From: Acanthaster planci
Lineage: Eukaryota; Echinodermata; Asteroidea; Valvatida; Acanthasteridae
Length of the DNA: 64,000 bases
NCBI RefSeq assembly: GCF_001949145.1
Contig: NW_019091401.1
Coordinates: 719,866 to 783,865, forward strand
Direction: 5' to 3'
The position numbers were made by a program, and so were the translations under genes. Below are positions 38,701-49,500 of the stretch, piece by piece. Each line of letters opens with the position of its first letter. The stretch's first letter is position 1. The notes under the pieces are model-generated. The model searched no databases. It saw nothing but the letters and a program-made list of their open reading frames with translations, and was not told where the DNA came from.

Positions 38701-41700
38701 TTTTTCCCAAGAGCGGAGCCGCACCCGGGGTCTCCATTCATGCCGTCGCAGCTATCTTGATACAATACCTCCATATTATATGAATCATTTTCGGGCGGAA
38801 GGCCTATAGTTGTTTAATAGCTGGAAAAACATGTCATGTTCGACAAGAAACGAACGGATTATTTTGTCATCAGAAATGCAGGGTAGGTGATTGTCAGATG
38901 TAATAGAGAAGCCGATTATATATCCTCTTCGTAATACGTTAGGTAAACAGTGATATGGACTTACACAGAAAGATTCGAAGCTCATTTTAGTCTGGTCTGA
39001 AGTCGGGGTCTGATGCATGACTAGACAAGACAGGACATGGATTACCATTTCATCAGAAATGAAGCAAATGACATTCATGCCACACACACTGACAAGTGTA
39101 AAGGTCTTCGTTGCAAACGGCAGTATTCCTATAATGTTATAGGCAAACAGTTGGAAGAAAGAACGAAGCTGTTTTGGTCTATAACAGATGGCTATTTACC
39201 GCACACAACATGGATTTCTGTCAGAATAAACAATATATCGGCGAAAGTTACCGCGCCAAAGCCATCCGAGAGTATAGTCGAGCACAAGAGTCAACTCCAG
39301 CATAAATTCTCTACAATCTTCACAAGGTCTTCACAAAATTAAGAAAAATTCATTTAGTCTCAAGCCATGGTACCGAGACGGTTTATTCGAATGAAATTTA
39401 GCAAACGGAATGAAGGAATTATTAACGGGCACTGACAGTGGCACGTCTTTCTATTCCACTTTATTTTTCTGCTGCACTTGTAGTTTCTCGTTGGCTGGAC
39501 TATCGACAACAACTAGCCCAGTTGTGCATGGCCACCTGACCTACATATATTTTAGTTTAATTTTTCATCAATATTTTTACCTAAAGGTTTAAACAATCGG
39601 GTGGATTGTGAAGGTGTGACCGAGCAAGAGGGATATACATGTGCAGTGACATCATTGATTGAAATGGGGACTCAGGTAGGTCATTTCTCTCCCGGTGATA
39701 ATGACAACTACGACAGAACAATTCGGGCGGAAAAAAATTACATTGAGGACTGAAACGACAATCAACGTTCTTCTGGACGAATTGGTGTGTCCGAAAGGAG
39801 GAAGTCGGAATTTCTCGAGAACCATTAATCTAGGAAGCAATTAAGAGAATGAACTACCCAGACGACCGTGCATGTTCCACTCGATCTCTGGTGATCAACA
39901 GAGATCGATCGAAACCTTCGAAGGTTGTCATTTTTAACATCACACCGCGGCCTTCCTTGCGGTTAACTATTTTCCTGAAAGCACAAAATTTTAATCGGAT
40001 CCTTTAATTGCTTGTACTTGCTGTTTCTTTTAAATGGATCTGGTCAATTGGCGAGACAGTCTTCCACTGTATTGACCAATGATAATGTAGTATTTTGCAT
40101 TTCAGTGCAAATTGCGACAGAAACCCATAATGCCCAAATCATACACTGCAAATGTTTGCCTGTATAAATTTCACAATTACTGGCAGCACGGGCCCCAGAA
40201 ATATACTGTCAATGAATTATTTTTTAACGGTAAATCTCCGCCCTTCAGTTATTGGACAGTCATTTACGGAAGCGTACGTACGGAAGCGTAAAAGGGCCAT
40301 GTGCAATTTTGTTAGAGTTTCTATCTCGCTGCGGCGAGTTAAATCATGGAACGTCTATCTCGCCACGGCGAGTTATACGATCTCGCCGCAGCGTCGAATT
40401 GACATCTCTCCGAGGCACATATTTCAGTAGTTTCATTATAAATCCTATTATGTATCAGGGTGGAATGCGGTGAGACTTGGTCTCAGATTGCTTCAAACAA
40501 AAGCAGATTTTGTATTTCAACAAAGCTTGATTTCCAATACACAAAAACAAAAGAAATCTCATTTGGGGGCGTGAATTTCCACCTTCGCAAGTGGGGTAGA
40601 TTACATCGATTCCCGAGAGAGTCTGTTGAAAAGATTACAGTGTCTTTTCATTTATACTAACACAAATTATCATATTTACGTAAGCGCCGCGAAGAGGGAC
40701 CTTGAATTGAGAAAAAAAGGAAAAAGAAAATTTACCCCCTCTGGCATATAAAAACTATAGTTTTAACTAGACGATTTGCCGTACCCCCCCGAAAATAATC
40801 CTAGCGACGCCCAGACATATTTGTGTGCTGCCATTTCAGACCAAGCCTCGATATTGATAACATTTCAACATTAAAGTTTGCCATGGTTTTGGAGGTTTGA
40901 ACAGACAAAAAGAAAATGAAAAGAAGGTTAAAAGGCACACTAACACACATTTTCCATCAACTGGATTACAATCCCCAGGCTCTTTGACCTCACATCCATG
41001 CGTTGACTCGACAAAAACCACCCATGACAGCGCAGGGCGCTGGGAGGGACAAAACAACATTAATTTTTGTAGAATGCCTTAGTTATTTGATGAAGTTCAT
41101 TCTATTATTTTGAACACGGGTCGACACCTTTGCACCAGTGAGCATCGTGTGTGCAATGAATATGCGGGATGAGGGTACTAAGTAACCTAAAACGCTTTGC
41201 GCGTCCGAAGCTGTGAGGTATTTCATGCGTTGCATTTTGAAAAGTGTTTTTGTTCTCCATATAAATACGACAAATTAATAGATTTCGACTGTTGACAATT
41301 CAAGCGTAACTTCGAAGTCCGTTTACTTCTGTTTGGTACTTAGGAAACTGTAAGAAGGAAAACCAGTCTACCCCTCTCCTGAATGGAAATTCACAACCAA
41401 AAGATATTTCTTTGGTTTTCTTTTGTGTTGGAAACCAAGCTTCGTGGAAATATAACATCTCCTTTTGTTCCAAGCATAAAACCAAATGTCATTTGAAACG
41501 ACGGCACGCTTACGAGGACTTATAAAATTACCGAAATATTTGCTGCAGTGGGATTTCAATTTTACGCCAATGCAAGATCTTATAACTCGACACGGCGAGA
41601 TAGTAACTTGAATTTGTTTTCGCAAATGGCCCTTGTACGATTCCGTAGTTCCGTACTTCCGTAGTTATGAACTGTAACAGCAACAATGATTCACCTCAGA

Positions 41701-42909
41701 CAATGTTGACGTCAGTCACAGGAAATTACCGTTTTCATTGATTGCCGATTCATTCTACATGTCTCAGGTATAAGTTCTGCTGATTACAAATTACGTAATC
41801 ATTTTTAACGTGTATATAGTTCAACTTAATTACTTATAACACGTGTGCCTCGGATCCGGAAGTCTTGATCGCAGCCGTACTTCATTTATATGGTGGACAA
41901 GTACGGACATATACAATATTATATTGGGTCCTCTGATGTAATCCTGGTTGGCACGTGAAAAAGTAAGATTTTTTATTTTTCACTTACATTTTATCTTTTT
42001 AGGCAATGGATGGCATTTGCGTGTAAAACTACATGCAAAAAGCACTAACATTTTGTCAAATGCTTGCGTAAAGAATGAAAAATTGCAAACTTAGTGGCGA
42101 AAGTAGCAATGAGTCAACATGCAAATTGAGGTCAAAACTTACACTGTAAAACATTACTATTAAATATACCGCATTGTACTGTATTGCACAAAAGCACAGT
42201 AGCTAATTAACACGTCAGTTTACTGTAAACTTCGTTTACACCCGTTTACAGTAACAAATTTTTTTTGTAAAATGCAGTACAATACTACACATTTAACAGA
42301 AATATTTTACAGTGTAATAAGTACTGACAATACAGTTTTTTTATCCTTTGGAAAAATTTACTTCGAGTGAAATCATTTTTTTGCAGATGTCTCTCAGTAT
42401 GAATGCATTGCAATATAAGCCATTTCAAAGGGTGGCGTTTAGGGGGTTCCACAGTAACTATGTCCTTATTCTATACTTTGGGGATTCCGATAAACTCAGT
42501 CCAGTCCACTCAGTCAGCTTTGTCAATTTTTTTTCACATTTAGTAAGTTTATTTTCTTTCGTACTAACGGCCAACCTAACTGGTATATAGGCCAAAAATA
42601 TAGCCTGGAAACGTAGAACTATATAGCAGACCCTATTTAACTCACCCCTGTCCAGTTCCATTTCATTCTGAGGTGATAGTCGTCAAGGATTCCCTCCAAG
42701 CTGTTGACGTGGTCAATGGCTGTCTGCACAATCCCAGGGTGAGTGGCTAAAAATGGATTCTCCGGAAAAGCGAAGAATCCGCCCATGTAGATGACGGTTT
42801 TCGTGCTGCCGGAGTCGGTGACATTTCGCCCGCTGTTCGATGCCGCTGACACGCACACCAGGAGCGCGGCTTGGTAGAACGTGCGCGGTGCCTTAAGCAA
42901 ACCAAACAT
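26751..42909 (-). CDS. GABA-B-type class C GPCR, GABBR2-like (17 exons)
   Basis: Exons on the minus strand: 42909-42646, 37699-37559, 37115-36948, 36197-36090, 35033-34968, 34578-34381, 33422-33198, 32591-32528, 31205-31122, 30123-29973, 29304-29172, 28845-28732, 28340-28218, 28123-27946, 27590-27427, 27199-27047, 26864-26751. The frame closes to 815 residues. Residues 1-28 look like a signal peptide and about 40-440 form the Venus-flytrap domain. Seven TM segments lie near 461-482, 501-519, 537-554, 579-600, 638-658, 677-697 and 704-724. GABA-B hallmarks are AIKMSSP, KTYRIHAIF, FLAWETRN and LNDSKYI. Extracellular-loop cysteines 533 and 632 are kept. The tail is short (88 residues) and ends in a small leucine heptad (from 779). 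The VFT lacks the first-lobe cysteine pair and the serines that hold GABA in GABBR1. An in-frame ATG 33 nt upstream is an alternative start. Family members couple to Gi/o as heterodimers; the partner and ligand here are unknown. Confidence 0.9.
35353..35573. mobile_element. MITE with GGGGCCAATTTCATAG-type TIRs, copy 1
   Basis: About 220 bp in the receptor intron between exons 4 and 5. The left end GGGGCCAATTTCATAGAGC (from 35354) and the inverse of the right end (GGGGCCAATTTCACAGTGC, ending 35570) match. Similarity continues about 60 bp inward, through AAAACCTTGCTT. No coding potential. A longer relative is at 57926-58453. Confidence 0.75.
40262..41669. mobile_element. 1.4-kb foldback element with about 0.4-kb inverted arms
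   Basis: The left arm (about 40262-40680) reappears inverted as the right arm (about 41250-41669). Shared blocks in order are TACGGAAG-type ends, AAGGGCCAT, TATCTCGCC with GGCGAGTTA, GCATATTTC-like sequence, and an AAGCTTG-TTCCAA/GAATTTCCA block. The arms have diverged with small indels, and the middle 560 bp is unrelated. It lies in receptor intron 1. Apparent ORFs in the two arms resemble each other only because the arms are repeats. The terminal TACGGAAGCGTA motif also occurs at the ends of the element at 44470-44790. Confidence 0.75.
42141..42315. mobile_element. 175-bp MITE with ACACTGTAAAA termini
   Basis: Inverted ends of about 44 bp: ACACTGTAAAACATTAC (42141 on) against the inverse of the right end ACACTGTAAAATATTTC. 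Both continue through TTAAAT and ATTGTACTG. If the element proper begins CACTG, it is flanked by TA on both sides, the Tc1/mariner target pattern. It lies 330 bp from the first receptor exon, inside intron 1. Confidence 0.7.
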
Positions 42910-43343
42910 CTTCGGATTCGTGTGTCCAAATCTGGTACACACTCTGATGTTTTTTTTTTATATGGGGCGTTACTCACAGATTTCGACTACAAGTTCACCG
43001 TACACAAATTCTGCTCTCCACTTGAGACTCCAGCTGTAAATATACACAGATCGGTGAGGGCGTTTCTGATCCTTGATGCTCCATTGGCGAGTGCACCGTG
43101 ATAACAAATATACTGGAACTAACTGGGGAAATGGGCCGTTCCACTAGGATTTGGGTGGATTAAGTGTGACCTACTCACGCAACCCTATTTCCAAGTTTGA
43201 TTCGTTCCAGTTATTTGAAATGTCCAGTGGCTAGTACCGACCAAAGTGACTCCAACTCACTGCTACGTACTTAGCATCACATATAGTCGAAATCCTTCAC
43301 CACATCTTAATTCCGATCTTTGCCATATTTATTGCGATCTACA

Positions 43344-43528
43344 CAGTGGCGTATCCAGCGGGAGGAGGGCAACCCCCCCCCCGACGGATTTTTTTTTCTT
43401 TTTACATGTTATACATCACAGGTGATTAGGAAGGAAAGTACTCGGTATATCATGTTGAATGAACCGGAAGCCGCATTCGCTTTTGCATTGCCACTGTACC
43501 CCCACACCAAACGCTGGATACACCGCTG
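43344..43528. mobile_element. hAT-like MITE with CAGTGGCGTATCCAG termini, degraded copy
   Basis: The left end CAGTGGCGTATCCAG (43344-43358) pairs with CTGGATACACCGCTG (43514-43528), 13 of 15 positions. Next to the left end is a C-rich tract and then GACGGA, as in the 61410 copy. Next to the right end is a CATTCGCTTTTG block, also as in that copy. Flanking octamers GATCTACA and GGTCTGCC agree at only 5 of 8 positions, so the target duplication is decayed. Confidence 0.65.
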
Positions 43529-44469
43529 GGTCTGCCGTGTTATAAAAACTGTAACATTATCAAACTTTGCCATTAATAATCGACGAGGAAGCCTCTGCAT
43601 GTCTTTGATGCCCACAGCACGTATCCATGCTGTTTGGACAAAGAAGGTCACTTTTCTTGTTCAGTTCACTGAGACTTCTAACAAGCGCTACATTAATCAT
43701 CTCGCAAGACGGGAGCGAGACGAGACCCACGAACTTGCACTGAGAAACAACGCGGCGGCAGATGCCTTATACAGACGGTTCACCACAGTTCATCGCTGGC
43801 AGTAGAACACTGTGTATCACCATGTACTGTTATGTTTGTTATCATATTTCATGGATTTAAGTGAGATTTTGGTCGTTTCTTTATTCCCAATCGCTTGATT
43901 AATTGATGGATTCTGCGTATAGGCCTATAGGTACAACCATGGTACAACATTACACGATCAAGGCTGTTGCCAAATGTTACTGTGAATGGGTCCTTTTAAA
44001 ATCTAAGCGAGCTTCTGGTGGATTAAGCTTAAACCTAGCTGCTGACGCTGATCTGATGCGATAAAAGATAAGAACGTTATTTGATCGTTTACCAGCAGCA
44101 TGGTTGCTGATGGAGAAAGCGACTGACGATATTAGTAATGGACGCCTTTTTATCCTCGGAAGTGACATTGACAGGAAAATGGATCTCTTCTCGTTTAAAA
44201 TTATACTGTTACGCTTTCGTTCGTTTCGTCCGCCGTCCTTTAAGCACCCAAGAACTGCGCGCAATTCTTTAATTCCATTACCTATACTCACTAGGAAGAC
44301 TTTCGCTGTACACTTTCCATGGGATATTTGCTGCAAAATCGGAGCCCACTTCACAGGGATTCAAGATTGAAACCAAAGGTGAATTCTTAATGCAGTGTGT
44401 CAGTTGCTTTGCATGATTTTCATCCATTTTTTTTATTCAAATTAACGAGAAGGAGATGTGTTCGTCAGT

Positions 44470-44790
44470 ACACAAAATTACCGAAGCGTATAGGACATAA
44501 CTCAAGAAAAGTTTGACCCACTATTCTGCCAGGGCGGATTACTGTTTAGCCTGGGCGGATTACCGGGCTGCACGGGCGGATTAGTATTCCGCCCAGGCGG
44601 ATTACTATTTCGCCTGGGCGGATTAGTATTTCGCCCATGCGGATTAATGGAGAAATTGTGAAACACATACGGTATGATCTACCTAGGCGAAATACTAATC
44701 TGCCTGGGTGGAGTAGTAATCCGCCTGGGCGAATTAGTACAGCAAAACTATTATTTGGTCATGTCCTAACTACGCTTCCGTAATTAACGC
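44470..44790. mobile_element. TIR element packed with 21-bp repeats, flanked by TCGTCAGT
   Basis: Inverted ends are AATTACCGAAGCGTA (44476 on) and TACGCTTCCGTAATT (ending 44785); the GGACAT next to each also pairs. The interior carries five to six 21-bp units of the type GGGCGGATTAGTATTTCGCC at 44532-44657. Three more run in the opposite sense at about 44690-44745. An exact 8-bp direct repeat TCGTCAGT at 44462-44469 and 44791-44798 is a plausible target duplication. Confidence 0.7.
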
Positions 44791-45615
44791 TCGTCAGTGT
44801 GTGTAATCGAGACCACCGCGTTTCTTTGTGACTACAAGTTTTCCGCACCATGCAGCCTTTTTCGCTGGGAGGCCCTGGTCGGACATATCAGCCAAAATGA
44901 CGCGACCCATCATCAAAGAGAGGGGATCGAGTTACTGTTTTGATGATGGCTAGAAGTTTTTCACCTGCGGCGTAAATTTGTACCGAAACGGAGGCGATGA
45001 GCTGAGAGTGGGAAATAGAGGGGGCGGGGATGACTTGCAAGTCGCAGAAATTTGAAAAGGTGTGTGTGTGTTGGAGGGAAGTAACTTGAAGGTGATGTTC
45101 ATCATAACATAGAATAACATGCTTTACATTCCTGCATAATCTAACATCGGAAAGGCAGGTTTAGGTTTTTGTCCTCTTTTTAGTGCTATTGAATATTTTT
45201 TGGTTGTTGGAAAGTTCGAAAAAATCTTTGCAATCCGCCTTATAGGCCTATTTTTTTTATCTCACCACTAACACTCTGGTCACCACTAACACCAATAGTT
45301 GGTGGTTGGTTGGGGTGATTCAGTAGTCCATCCCCACTCTCTTTTGCCTATGTAGTTACATTTTCTCCTTTCTCTGTTCCCTCTGACCCCCAGTCGACCC
45401 CTTCCTAACTACCGAACTTCAACCGGCCAGAGAACGGTGTTCCGAGGAAGTTGATTTAGGAAGAAAGCCAGCGGACTGAGAAAAGCCCCTTGAGACGGCT
45501 TTGTGGCCTACCACGCCTCCCATCCCTGCTTGTGTTTCGACCGTCTCTTGGCTCCCGACAAGGGGTCACGAAACCCCCAGCGGAAATCGAGGTACGTGGT
45601 GGTCCTGAGCGTACT

Positions 45616-45685
45616 CCAGAAACTGTGGGTTCGTCGTCCGCCGCGCTCCAACGTGGAAGCGCGACGACGAAACCCACGGTTCTGG
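45616..45685. repeat. Imperfect GC-rich palindrome
   Basis: Left arm 45616-45647 and right arm 45658-45685 pair with small bulges around the shared GTGGGTT-CGTCGTC core. They could form a stable hairpin about 0.9 kb upstream of the PMM2 start. The surrounding 45420-45720 is GC-richer than the neighbourhood. The function is unknown, and a decayed foldback element is possible. Confidence 0.6.
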
Positions 45686-46599
45686 TGACGCCGGCTGGTT
45701 TAAGTGGTAAAACTGAAATTCCGAAGCGCCGGTATAGGCCTAAAGGGGGGGGGTTCTGTCCCAGACAGATAGTTTATCTGAGGAAATTATTATCCCCTCT
45801 AGGATATTCTAGTCCCCTATTTCAGCATAGAGCAAGGAACTATGGTTTCAGTGTCCTCTGATATTCTGTTCCCGGGTTATTCCTTGTTTGAAGTAGTTAA
45901 AAGCACACACCCGAATGTTTGGTTGAGGACAGAAAGAAAGTATTCGACAGTGCTAAAGTGCAAAATAGTAAATAATTCTGATGCAATCGATGCTGAAAAT
46001 GATGCAATCAGTTTGGAGTAAGTTTCACGCTAACCAATTGTTTGAGGGCTACAGTTGTTGTTGCTGATTTGTTTTAATGGCACTTTCAGCTACTCAGGCT
46101 ATTTGTGCCAATAATTATTCGCTTATTTATAACCTTTATTGATTAGCATCACATCACTATCGCCCCTTTGACTGAGGTTATGGTAGATAGCCGTTTTTTT
46201 TTACACAGCACGTTAGTGCAGACAGAAGACTCAGAAGCCGGAGCTGTAATCATTACAGTGCATGATGGATTCCCCGGAAGTAGAAGTCTGGCGTTTCACT
46301 CGACACGGAATTTATCATCACGAAGACTGAAGACTAATCTCTTCTTTAAGACCAGCAATATGGCGATAAAACCATAGGAAAGAACATGCCCTATTCCTAG
46401 ACTACAGTGTAATAAAAAATCTTGCTTCCGGAAGTTGGACACTGGAGCCTGACCAAAACTTCATGGGCTTGTTTTCAGTGGGATTGTCTGGAGACCAGAC
46501 TGCCTACATGACACGTACACACTTGCGTAACGGATACATCAGCTGGCAGACCTCCTGGGTCTTCGCGCGTGATCGAGAAAGAAATTGGTCGAAGTGAAG

Positions 46600-49500
46600 A
46601 TGGAGAACCACAAAAGGACATTGCTGCTCTTCGACGTGGATGGCACGCTCACTGCATCAAGACAGGTACAGCACTGTTCTTTACCGGATTCTTGAGCAAG
46701 TACAAGTCTGCTTACATTTATGAAAATTAAACATGTTAAATGTACGACATCGACACTGTGTATCGATACATAGCGCGGGGGCATTGCAGCATCCGTACGC
46801 AACTGCAACTTGCAAGTCATCATGATGTAGGCTAACGATAGGCTACACACGTATTTACATGCATGGTACATGTATATTGAGGCGTTCATTACCATAAGGA
46901 CCCTGTTCCTATAATAAGGAAAACGAAGTCCACTTGTTCAAACCATGGAGGTAGATTCTACCTCCATGTTCAAACTAACTGACATTCAGACCTTGCGGAT
47001 CCATTCCTTAATCCCAGTCCAGTCTGCTAGTAGTAGTAGCTCCAATATGGGTAAATTTTGACAATATTTAAGCAAGAAAACCCTACCCGAGTTTGGTGAA
47101 AGGTGACTGCATCATGCCATTTTGTTTCACATCAGGTTACCCAACCCAGCCATTGTGGATATACTGAATTTCATAAAAGAAACTTTTATGGTTCCAGGTC
47201 AAGCATGTGCTGATTTGTCTTCGTTCACAGCTCTTCGTTGCATCATTTTACGCTGCTGTTTTACCCAATAATTTCCCTCAAAAACCAAAGCCCTTCCCTC
47301 TTTTCTTTGTGATATGAAAGAGGACACCACCGCTAACTTACTTACATGTAGGTAATTTAAGTTATTTCGAAAATGTAGACTTAGTTTCCTTATTATAGGA
47401 ACAGGGTACTCTTGAGAATGAACGACAATATTAAAGGGCAGGCTACCAGAAATTGAAAGCATTTAGTTCACGTGAAGTATTTTAAAAACAGTAAATTTTA
47501 TTTTTTTATTTATTTAACCATTTTAAAAACATCATAAATTTAATGTTTTCTCCATCAATCATGACTTCTTGTTAATTGTGACCCCAAACATGCATAAATT
47601 AATAAAAAGATCCTGCGTTTCCCCACCCACAAACAAATCCCCTTTCGGCCATTTGCACTCCCAGGCTGAGTGGATGACGTCATCGCCAGAATGCTTACAT
47701 GATGTACATATACATGTCCAGTGTACAATCTACAAAGTGCTCAGTATATGCAGTATTGCGTGCTTTGCAATAGGCCACGTTTGTGTTTGGTGTAGCTTGC
47801 CTACAGGCAAACACTGCCTCCGTTCATGGTTGAAATTTAAAGACAGTCCTACTGTGTGTTTCTTGACCTGAGACAGTGTTTGCCAGCAGGCCAAGTTACA
47901 TCAACACAACGTGCTCTATTGCAAGCGTGCGGTGCGAATAACCAAAAGGGGATTTTTTGTGGGCGGGGAAATGCAGGATGTTTTCATTCATTTTGGGGTC
48001 ACAGTTAATGAGGAAAACATCAAATTTGTGATGCTTTTGAAATGGTTTCATATTTATTGTTATTTTGAAACACTTTATGTGAACTATGTGATTTCAATTT
48101 CTGGTACCCTTTAACGCCAGGCCTAATGCCTATGACTGTGTAGTCACCAGGCCCCTTATTTCACCACTTACTGTGAAAACCAATCAGACTTGACTGTATG
48201 AGGTAAAATTAGGACCTGCTGAGTATACATTCACGGATGGTTACATCATGTACATGCACATGTATGTGTAATGACCGTTTTTACAACATTGTCAGTAAAC
48301 TACTGTAATTTGGGTACAATTTGAATGGACATGATGGGCGGTCCAAGTTGGCAGGAATATCACCTTTTGGCTGTTTTTTTTATTTTACCTCAAATTCATT
48401 AAAATGGGCATCTGTCCCATTAATTTTAAATAGGCCCTAAGGTTGAATTTTTCATCTAGTATTTAGTAGTACATATATGTATAGGCCTAGTACTTCAAGG
48501 CCTAGTATGGATAGATTTAGTATACATGGTAGTTGTTGAGGGATTTTAAACATTTTGTGAGTTATTCTTTTATGCTCGTACTGATGGCCAGCTATAGTTT
48601 TAGCATCCACTTGTAGGAAAACACGACTTGGATTTCAAAAGAGCAGGCCCTATAGGCCTGTGTTTTCTAATTCTTTGGTGTGGAGCGTTGATTGTGCAGT
48701 GACCATGACTGCGTGTACTGTATTCTGTGTTTGGGATTGTTATTTTAGGCCTACGCCCCAACCATGTTTACTGTTCCACCTGTGCCCTTGACACAGTTTC
48801 AGGCATACCCAACTTTGTGTACACATTTGAACTAGCAATGCCAATGGTTTTCCCAAAATAAATTTGGTTATCCAGCAGGATTCAACATAGAAAAGAGTGC
48901 AGCTGACCTGATTGAATAAAATTGGGAGAGTTTGTCTGTCATGGTCGGGGGGGACTACATGTAAATTGATGTTTTGTGTATGACTGCCATCACTGCCTTC
49001 AACTCTCCTCTGCTCATTTCTTCCTCGAATCAGTCATTCTTTTGGAAAGAGTTCCACACACAGATGTCACTTGACACCCTGTGCACAAACCCAATGGGAC
49101 TAATCTGAAGAATTTCAAAGTGTTTTCTAAGTAGGTGTAGATACCTCAATATTTTTACTGCGAAATTTGACTTTTAGGACATGTGATCACTTTCTACAAA
49201 CCACCGTAAGGGAAAATAAGTTATGTCCGTATAATAGAACTCTTGCCATTTTTTTGCTTACTGTGTTTTCTTTGTCATCTTTGTTTTATTTTAACTTCAA
49301 CAAAATTTCAGAATACTTTCAAATGTATTGCAAGTCCATGCCTATTTTCTCATAAATTGCTTCTTGTGTTGTGCTGTTGACACAGTTTTTGCCTATAAAG
49401 GGGTCATGCTGTTGTGTTTAGAGTCAACAAGCATCAACAAAGATTATTTACTGGTACCTTACAAGCGTTTTAACATGTACATGTAAATAATGTGTTTCCA

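Larger units (their letters stand above)
37700..42645 (-). other. 4.9-kb first intron of the GABA-B-like receptor
   Basis: No receptor exon is missing here, because residues on both sides join directly in the family alignment. The intron contains a 14-bp perfect hairpin (38604-38617 with 38634-38647) inside a GC-richer patch at 38440-38680, the 1.4-kb foldback element (40262-41669) and a small TA-flanked MITE (42141-42315). The rest shows nothing recognisable. Confidence 0.7.
42910..46599. other. Head-to-head intergenic region between the receptor and PMM2
   Basis: No conserved gene recognised. It contains a TIR element (43344-43528), the 21-bp-repeat element (44470-44790) and an imperfect GC-rich palindrome (45616-45685). 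The PMM2 promoter should lie just upstream of 46600, but no clear TATA element was seen. A plus-strand open frame at 43320-43805 overlaps the first TIR element and resembles no family I know. Confidence 0.5.

Noticed and set aside
40460-41625. Similar open frames on opposite strands sharing ISTKLxFQ and ISPxRVIRS
   Set aside because: They are translations of the two inverted arms of one foldback element. Stops and indels interrupt both, so the similarity is at the DNA level, not a protein family.
43320-43805. 161-codon plus-strand open frame
   Set aside because: It overlaps a TIR element at its 5' half, resembles no known family, has no splice or conservation support, and includes poly-C derived residues. 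Treated as chance.
45490-45861. 123-codon plus-strand open frame
   Set aside because: It spans the GC-rich palindrome. Low-complexity translation and GC-rich sequence that lacks stops explain it.
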